Origin: Beijerinckiaceae bacterium
Lineage (GTDB): Bacteria; Pseudomonadota; Alphaproteobacteria; Rhizobiales; Beijerinckiaceae
NCBI GenBank assembly: GCA_019745195.1
Contig: JAIETL010000032.1
Location: forward strand, 1 to 52,180
DNA length: 52,180 bases
Direction: 5' to 3'
A program made the position numbers and the translations under genes. A model generated the notes under the pieces. The model ran no database searches and was not told the origin of the DNA. It was given only the letters and a program-made list of their open reading frames with translations. Position 1 is the stretch's first letter, and the number at the start of each line of letters is the position of its first letter. Below, one piece after another: positions 50,807 through 52,180 of this stretch.

Positions 50807-52180
50807 CTAGTCCCGCACGGCGGCGACGCCGACCGGCTCGAGATTCAGCGCGGCCGCCAGCAGCGCCTGCGTATAGGCTTCGCGCGGGCGGGCAAAGATC
50901 TCCTCGGCCGGACCTTCCTCGACGACCTTGCCGTTCTGCATCACCACGACCCGGTGGGAGAGCGCACGCACCACCTTGAGATCGTGGCTGATGAAGAGAT
51001 AGCCGAGTTTGCGCTTGGCCTGCAGGTCGCGCAGCAGTTCGACGATCTGCGCCTGCACCGACATGTCGAGCGCCGAGGTCGGTTCGTCGAGCACGATGAA
51101 TTTCGGGTTCAGCGCCATGGCGCGCGCGATCGCGATGCGCTGGCGCTGGCCGCCGGAGAACTCATGCGGGTAGCGGTCCATCGCGGCGGGATCGAGCCCG
51201 ACATCCTTGAGCGCGCCGGCGACGACCTCGCGGCGCTGGGCGTAGGTGAGCGCGCTCTGCTGGACGGTCAGCCCCTCCGCCACGATCTCGGCCACCGACA
51301 TGCGCGGCGAGAGCGAGCCATAGGGGTCCTGGAAGACGACCTGCAGGTCCTTGCGCTTGGGTCGGACGGCGGAACTCGTAAGCCCGTCGATGCGGTCGCC
51401 GAGAAAGACGATCGGACCATCCGAGGAGATCAATCGCAGGATCGCCAGCCCCAGCGTCGTCTTGCCCGAGCCAGATTCGCCGACGACGCCGAGCGTCTCG
51501 CCCTCGCGGACCTTGATGGCGATGCCGTCGACCGCCTTCACATGGCCGGTGGTGCGGCGCAGGAAGCCGGTCTTGATCGGGAACCAGATCTTCATCGGCC
51601 CGGCTTCGAGCAGCGTCGCGGCTCCGTCGGGCACAGGGGAGGGCCGGCCCTTCGGCTCTGCCGCCAGCAGCCGCTTGGTATAATCGTGCTGCGGATTGCC
51701 GAAAATCTCGGCGACCGGGCCTTGCTCGACGATCTTGCCTTTCAGCATCACGCAGACCCTGTCGGCGATGCGCCGCACGATGCCGAGGTCATGCGTGATG
51801 AACAGCATCGCCATTCCGAGCCGGCCCTGCAGTTCCTTGAGCAGCGCCAGGATCTGCGCCTGCACGGTGACGTCGAGTGCGGTCGTCGGCTCGTCGGCGA
51901 TCAGCAGATCGGGCTCGTTGGCGAGCGCCATCGCGATCATCACGCGCTGGCGCTGACCGCCGGAGAGCTGGTGCGGATAGGCGTCGAGCCGGCTTTCCGC
52001 ATCGCGAATGCCGACGAGCGCCAGCAGTTCGAGCGTCCGCGCGCGCGCCCTGTCGCCGCGCAGGCCCTTGTGCAGCTCCAGGATCTCGCCGATCTGCCGC
52101 GAGATCGAATGCAGCGGGTTGAGCGAGGTCATCGGCTCCTGGAACACCATGGTGATGTCGTTGCCGCGAACCTTTCGCAT
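50807..52180 (-). CDS. yejF: Double-domain peptide ABC transporter ATPase, YejF-like (5' end outside window)
   Basis: The C-terminal 457 residues of a protein with two fused ATPase domains. Domain 1 lacks its Walker A, which lies beyond the window, but has Q-loop [16 protein letters not shown], signature [16 protein letters not shown] and Walker [14 protein letters not shown]. Domain 2 is complete: [51 protein letters not shown] and [13 protein letters not shown]. The linker and the [20 protein letters not shown] entry into domain 2 resemble YejF, part of an oligopeptide and microcin C importer. The permease and binding-protein genes are probably upstream, beyond the window. Confidence 0.92.
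   Translation of the reverse strand: MRKVRGNDITMVFQEPMTSLNPLHSISRQIGEILELHKGLRGDRARARTLELLALVGIRDAESRLDAYPHQLSGGQRQRVMIAMALANEPDLLIADEPTTALDVTVQAQILALLKELQGRLGMAMLFITHDLGIVRRIADRVCVMLKGKIVEQGPVAEIFGNPQHDYTKRLLAAEPKGRPSPVPDGAATLLEAGPMKIWFPIKTGFLRRTTGHVKAVDGIAIKVREGETLGVVGESGSGKTTLGLAILRLISSDGPIVFLGDRIDGLTSSAVRPKRKDLQVVFQDPYGSLSPRMSVAEIVAEGLTVQQSALTYAQRREVVAGALKDVGLDPAAMDRYPHEFSGGQRQRIAIARAMALNPKFIVLDEPTSALDMSVQAQIVELLRDLQAKRKLGYLFISHDLKVVRALSHRVVVMQNGKVVEEGPAEEIFARPREAYTQALLAAALNLEPVGVAAVRD

Noticed and set aside
1..52180. CRISPR arrays, insertion sequences, riboswitches
   Set aside because: No spaced direct repeats of CRISPR type, no transposase frames and no recognisable riboswitch core were found on reading both strands.

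Overview
The window is high-GC DNA with strongly GC-ending codons. It carries genes typical of Alphaproteobacteria, especially Hyphomicrobiales: UPF0262, DUF2948 and DUF6460 proteins, a murA-DUF2948-hisD-UPF0262-phosphatase block, the four-protein ligase-associated DNA repair set, homogentisate dioxygenase, and several palindromic intergenic repeats. A Bosea-like or related chromosome fits best, but the sequence alone does not prove the genus. No phage, plasmid, insertion sequence or CRISPR array is seen.

Layout. 1-5.9 kb: a glucuronide or sugar-acid locus (GH2 beta-glucuronidase and a three-part TRAP transporter, divergent from a LacI-type regulator). 5.95-7.3 kb: homogentisate 1,2-dioxygenase. 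7.4-16.5 kb: an apparently self-contained ECF sigma-factor regulon. It has a sigma/anti-sigma pair, a split MacAB-like exporter, a small secreted protein made of fifteen Asn-Ser-Ser-Ser-like tetrapeptides, a conserved protein of unknown function, and an RTX / small ORF / subtilase / 33-residue membrane protein operon. Each of its five transcription units is preceded by the same promoter, GGAATA-N15-CGTT with identical spacing. 16.6 kb: tRNA-Thr(GGU). 16.8-24 kb: PdeM phosphoesterase, Lhr-type helicase, a TPR methyltransferase, beta-CASP exonuclease and ATP-dependent ligase; the ligase carries an in-frame palindromic-repeat insertion. 24-28.9 kb: small membrane proteins, an alpha/beta hydrolase, a LuxR-type response regulator, PyrD, DUF952 and an S24 repressor. 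29-32.7 kb: a TVP38 membrane protein / flavin disulfide reductase / histidine kinase operon. 32.9-36.3 kb: a membrane GGDEF-EAL protein downstream of an RpfF-like (DSF synthase family) crotonase. 36.7-41.1 kb: the conserved murA-to-phosphatase block. 41.1-45.2 kb: an HxlR-controlled isochorismatase / XapX / amidohydrolase / SDR locus. 45.4-47.6 kb: TadE/TadG pilus proteins. 47.7-49.6 kb: a chemotaxis receptor coupled to a small membrane protein. 49.6-52.2 kb: phosphopentomutase and a YejF-like double ATPase cut by the window end.

The most interesting system is the ECF regulon at 7.4-16.5 kb. The shared promoter ties an exporter, a repeat exoprotein of unrecognised family, a calcium-binding RTX protein, a subtilase and an unknown cytosolic protein into one programme, probably for making or remodelling something at the cell surface. 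Its purpose is inference; the promoter identity is read directly from the sequence.
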